From Magicicada septendecula (lineage: Eukaryota > Arthropoda > Insecta > Hemiptera > Cicadidae), in assembly GCA_034769895.1 (NCBI GenBank), contig CM068375.1:251761542-251825541 (forward strand): 64,000 nt of DNA. The letters are read 5' to 3'. The notes beneath the pieces were generated by a model. That model did no database searches, was not told the DNA's origin, and was given only the letters and a program-made list of their open reading frames with translations. Position numbers and translations under genes: made by a program. Each line of letters starts with the position of its first letter. The first letter of the stretch is position 1. This document shows, piece by piece, positions 59,961 to 64,000 of this stretch.

Positions 59961-61158
59961 AGAGAATAAAAAACCCAAAATTCCAAAGGATGTAAGAACA
60001 ACTTACTCATAATTATTCAGAAACAGTATGATTTAAAATGAAAAAAGAATAAATACCCCAAAATTCAAAAAAATGAAGTAAGCTCAACTTACAAACAAGT
60101 ATCTAAGAAAACAATTTATGAATTATATAAGAAAGAGAATTTCGAAGATAAAAAGAACAACCAAAGTCGAAAAATAAGTAAGAACACCTTACTATACAAT
60201 TTAGAAGAAATTGCTTTAAACTGATATGAAAGAAGAAAACAATTTTACACTAATTCAACCTAATAAAAATCATCAAAACCAGAAGACGAAATGAGTTTAT
60301 CTAATGTAACATAATAGTGAGAAATGTAATTTCGAATGTAAAAGAAATAATAATGATTGTGCCAGAAGAATATAGCTACATAATGTAATGTATAGTACTG
60401 ACCAAAATCTCATAACCAGCTGTATTGATCACCAAGGAATATGAGCCAATAAAGACAAGAGAATGAAGAAGCCAAAATGGAACCATCAAAAGGATCACAA
60501 GAAAAGAAAAAAACAAATGGTTAAGAATTATCCGTAAACAAAACCCAATTAATAAATGTCAATAAAATAGCCAAGTATTGGAGAGAAAAAGTGTATAATA
60601 GAAGGAAGAATTAATATGAAGAAATAATATGATCTGAATTCAAGTACAGTGAATAATCCCTAGAATATGATTATTATTTAGTATTTTATTGAAGGTCACA
60701 TGATGACTACCTTACGAGGTTTATTAATTAAGATTGACTGTAGAATATTCCAGCAATCATTTAACTGGGCAGAGATGATGTTCCTCTGATCCCAGAAAGT
60801 ATGTAACGGACGACGGTAATTGGTTAGCCGATAGAGCACCACCGATTCGATTCCAGTTATAATGTTAGGGAGGTTTAGGAAAATTAAATATTAGAGGGAA
60901 AACTCACAAATAAATATAGAGAATCAAATAAAACCAGATCCAAAATGTATAATTAATGAAGAATGTCACAAGAATGATTATAGAAATAAGATTTAAACTT
61001 GGGAAATAATTGACTTTAAGAAGGAACGAAGAAATGATAATAAAATAACGAATAATTGGGAAATATAAAAGTACTATAAATAGGAAACCAATTGGCCAGA
61101 TACAAATTAGAAGTTTATTTCTTGCTAAACTTTGTTTATACCAAAATAAACTTATTTC
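59961..61158 (+). other. Untranslated 3' interior of element B
   Basis: AT-rich with stops in all frames and no pol. Islands similar to element A lie at about 60169-60225 (AAGTAAGAACACCTTACTAT) and 60769-60880 (GCAGAGATGATGTTCCTCTG, CAGTTATAATGTTAGGGA). Confidence 0.65.
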
Positions 61159-61168
61159 GAAGGGGGGG
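61159..61168 (+). other. Polypurine tract of element B
   Basis: GAAGGGGGGG lies five bases before the LTR start TGTAAAG, in the same sequence context as element A. Confidence 0.85.
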
Positions 61169-61173
61169 TGTTA

Positions 61174-63681
61174 TGTAAAGCAACATAGTTGAGGTTCCCC
61201 AACGTTACATAAAAGACTGAATGAAATATGGTCAAAGACCATACCCTGACTTAAGGTTGTTCGATAGTTCATATGTTTGAGAAGGACCTCAAGTAAAAAG
61301 GAGGCAATGACTAATATTAAATGTAAAAGAGCCAGACCAATGAATGATTGGATGTAATGAAATATTTGTTTTGTACTGTGACATGTTAAGGTCTACAGAA
61401 TATTTATATTGTATGTTGAATGTGTTAAAAATGAAATGATGTTGTTTGATAATAATACTTACTCAATAATTATGTTTATATTTTATATTAGATTTGTTTT
61501 TATACAGCACAGTATAGTTACCAATGTTAGGCACTGTACTAAGTTGTCAGTATTGTATAAAATTGAAAGATACTGTTGTTCTAATTAATGTTTATAAACT
61601 GGATCAGGAGTGTGACCAGTGTTTCAAGTCTAACAAGTAGTTCTGACAATTATGTCATAAATTAATAAAGGGTTCCAGAACCAATTAATTAATGTAAAAA
61701 CAACTAACCACCAGTAAATTAAAATTCATGTAATTAACTATGTAATCAATAATTAATTGTACAGTAGGTCAGGTAAAAAGAAAATTAAGTTAAAAACCAA
61801 ATAATGTTATAATGGTTGTAAATGAATCTATAGGGCTAAATTCCATATTAGTGAAAGGAAATTAATACTGTTTTAGTAAACTCAGTCCAACGAAACTCTA
61901 GTAAAACATTTACTGTTTAATGAGGAAGGTTAGGGGAGAATTTTATGTGATTCAATATTAATCCAAGCATGGAGTATTTTATTGGAAAGGAGTAGTAATA
62001 TTCTATAATGCCGGCTCAAGGATATATAGAAAACATGGTTGTTAAGGCAACTGATTTTTAGTAAGTTGTTGATTTTGAATAGATGGTACTGATTGTTACA
62101 AGCTATTAGGTTGAGATGAACCGATATATTTAAAATATATGAATAAATATAAAGAAAATATATATCCAAATTGAAAAAGCATTTTTGCAAAACAATTATA
62201 CTGGAATGTTAATGAATCATACAAATTAAATAACCCTCTAAATTATCAATGAATACAATAAAAAAGAACTGAAAGCGTCTCACCTCATTCACTAAATAAT
62301 TCCGCTGAATTTGGTATCAAACCAATTCATGCTATAAATTGAAGACCAATCAAGAGTTGAAGCCTGAATTAACGGAAATATTTGGAAATACAGAAGATTC
62401 GGTTGACGAAATAACCTTCATTGACAGCGTAAGCTGAGATCCTAATTCCAGTTCGTTGGGACCAAGAATTGTGAAGACGCAAAAGAAGAATCGAAGCACA
62501 AGAGTTCCTGTGGGATTATCATCATCCATTCATTGAAGACCAGAGCAGTTTTACTGGGTGAAGACGATATAAACTGCATTTTGACCGTTGTTGACAAACA
62601 TTCACCGCCTAATGAAGCTTTCGCCGCTTGGGTAAAAAAACAAATTATTTTCATATCATTGTATTTTAAGTAAATAATTTTATTCTTTTTGTAAATTGAA
62701 CAACCTTAATTATGCGTTTTACCTGGCCTTACTAATGGTTCAAAGAACTACACGAACCCTGGTATAAGAATTATTTGTCATTATTTTCAAAGTATATATG
62801 TTTTTTTTTTTTTAGAGTTCGAATAATTAAGAATCGATGCATGTTGGGATAGTCGATTGGATCGTCTTATTGTTTGTCTGAGACAACGTAACTTGTTAAA
62901 TACCAGAGAAAAATAAATAAAGTACATTTGTTGTATGAGATAATGTTTTAATCATTGCAGAGAAAATACTATATGTAATTGGCGTAATAATTTATTAACA
63001 GATTGATACAAACACTCAGAATAACTAACCTATACGTACACTTATTTCTAGTAATAGCGCTCCAAGTTTACAGCTGGTGGGACGGGAGATTGCTGAACTA
63101 ACGGGTTTTGCCATACCAAATTTGAATGAAATTTTTATCGTTGAGGGACTAGGGTTGAGACAAAAACCACTTACATTCAGTAAATACTCCATATATATTG
63201 CTCATATTAAACAACCTCTGAGAATTAAATTAAGTCTACAGAATACTACCATTATAAATTCAGGAACATAATTCTAAGTTTGTGGACTTAATAATCTGTG
63301 TTCTGAGGGTTTCACTGGTCACAACCGCAAGGTATATTAGTTAATAACATATTAATTAAACCAGGTAACAGCAGTTTAATTGTTACGAATCGCCACCTAC
63401 AACGTACTACTTGGCGTTTGTTACACCGGAGTCTCTTATAACTAATTACACTCATAGACAAGATTTCTTTATAATTTGACGTCTCCAGCTGGTATCATAC
63501 ATTATAACATACGTCCTCACATAATTAACAAGCAGTTCGTTACTAAATTGATTACAACAGTGGGGTTTGAATAAGACGGACGGTTCACCGCTAGTACCTA
63601 ACATACTTCTTCCATAACAAATTGACGACTCCTACGAGGGGGACTGATCAAAGAAGGACTCACCATACGTAGTTTATTACA
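61174..63681 (+). repeat. Second LTR of element B, shared with a following copy
   Basis: Nearly identical to the first LTR (offset about 6246 bp). Differences include TGTAAAG for TGTAACG, one inserted G near 61284 and a few single bases. It is followed directly by primer site, leader and gag again, so it serves as the 5' LTR of the next copy. Confidence 0.9.
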
Positions 63682-64000
63682 AATTGGCGCTCAACGAGTG
63701 GGCTTTAGTTAAGTAAAAAATCATATTATTTGTTACTTAACTTGAGCAGGCAACCATTAGAGGCACAGGAATGCAGAAGACCAGAGGCAGATCGAAGAAG
63801 AGGGCAGAAGAGAAGGAGAAGGAAGAAGGTGGACGGGAACAAGAAATAGAATTAGTCACGGACAGTGAAATGGATCAACAGACAGGTGATACAGAAGAAA
63901 TCGAAATAGTTAGGGATACGGAAACGGAAATAGTGGAAGAGGATGCCCAAGGGGACCAACCAGAAAAAGCGGAAGCCAGAAGAGAACCAGATTGGCAAGA
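63682..64000 (+). mobile_element. Start of a further element B interior (window edge)
   Basis: Primer site at 63685-63702, leader hairpin at 63707-63742 and gag start repeat the 57436-57754 sequence almost exactly. Confidence 0.88.
63771..64000 (+). CDS. gag: Gag, partial, cut by the window edge
   Basis: The first 76 codons of a second gag copy. It matches the start of the 811-codon gag at 57525 with one visible change (CAGACAGG for CAGGCAGG, Ala to Thr). The frame is open to the end of the window; whether the rest is intact cannot be seen. Confidence 0.85.
   Translation, partial: MQKTRGRSKKRAEEKEKEEGGREQEIELVTDSEMDQQTGDTEEIEIVRDTETEIVEEDAQGDQPEKAEARREPDWQ

Larger units (their letters stand above)
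54929..63681 (+). mobile_element. LTR retrotransposon B (gag-only, near-intact)
   Basis: LTRs at 54929-57435 and 61174-63681 flank a 3.74-kb interior with primer site, leader hairpin, an intact 811-codon gag and a polypurine tract. No pol genes fit between the gag stop and the 3' LTR (1.2 kb, no open frames). The LTRs differ at fewer than ten positions by eye, so insertion was recent. The organisation matches the gag-only non-autonomous class described in plants as TR-GAG. Movement would need reverse transcriptase and integrase from another element. Confidence 0.88.

Noticed and set aside
59961-61158. Hidden pol domain (reverse transcriptase or integrase) downstream of gag
   Set aside because: I looked in the three forward frames for motifs such as YxDD or HHCC and saw only short frames full of stops; the length is also too small.

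Overview
The window looks like gene-poor, AT-rich nuclear DNA of an animal, most likely an arthropod. It shows a Helitron replicase relic, LTR retrotransposons with a tRNA-Lys type primer site, and a DDE-type transposon pseudogene with a CXC cysteine domain. I see no rRNA, tRNA, operon or complete host gene; almost everything is transposable-element sequence. The species cannot be told from the sequence.

Region 1 (1-36543) is a cluster of about 22 units of one repeat family. In the sense direction each unit has a 5' palindrome around CCTTAAGG, a (TCTG)n microsatellite, a variable number of ~158-bp core repeats, a 3' segment of one of several types, and a 3' hairpin GTATGG-TTCT-CCATAC followed by CGATATTT. 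This matches the architecture of DINE-1/HINE elements, the non-autonomous Helentrons (rolling-circle transposons). Units left of about 19165 read on the - strand and those to the right on the + strand, so the cluster is one large head-to-head inverted structure. The left arm has a three-unit higher-order repeat of about 4.8-5.0 kb (602-5577 and 5578-10069). The right arm has an apparently identical tandem duplication of 3659 bp.

Inside the left arm, 12637-18550 is an inserted 5.9-kb DNA transposon with terminal inverted repeats, a TTTA target duplication and a decayed transposase gene. At the right edge of the cluster a decayed fragment of Helitron replicase (36541-36872) is cut off exactly where the last unit ends.

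Region 2 (36873-41945) is low-copy AT-rich DNA. It has a decayed cysteine-module gene fragment, foldback elements, a perfect 58-bp-arm hairpin, dinucleotide microsatellites and one possible host terminal exon.

Region 3 (41946-64000) is a run of related LTR retrotransposons separated only by (AT)n stretches. Element A has 2.55-kb LTRs, a broken gag, no pol and a HINE copy inserted in it. Element C is a 4.2-kb solo LTR. Element B has 2.5-kb LTRs, an intact 811-codon gag and no pol, and is followed through a shared LTR by a further copy that runs off the window. A and B have a tRNA-Lys type primer-binding site. All three LTRs carry extra degenerate primer-site-like copies inside their own 3' ends. 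A and B appear to be gag-only elements that would need enzymes from another element to move.
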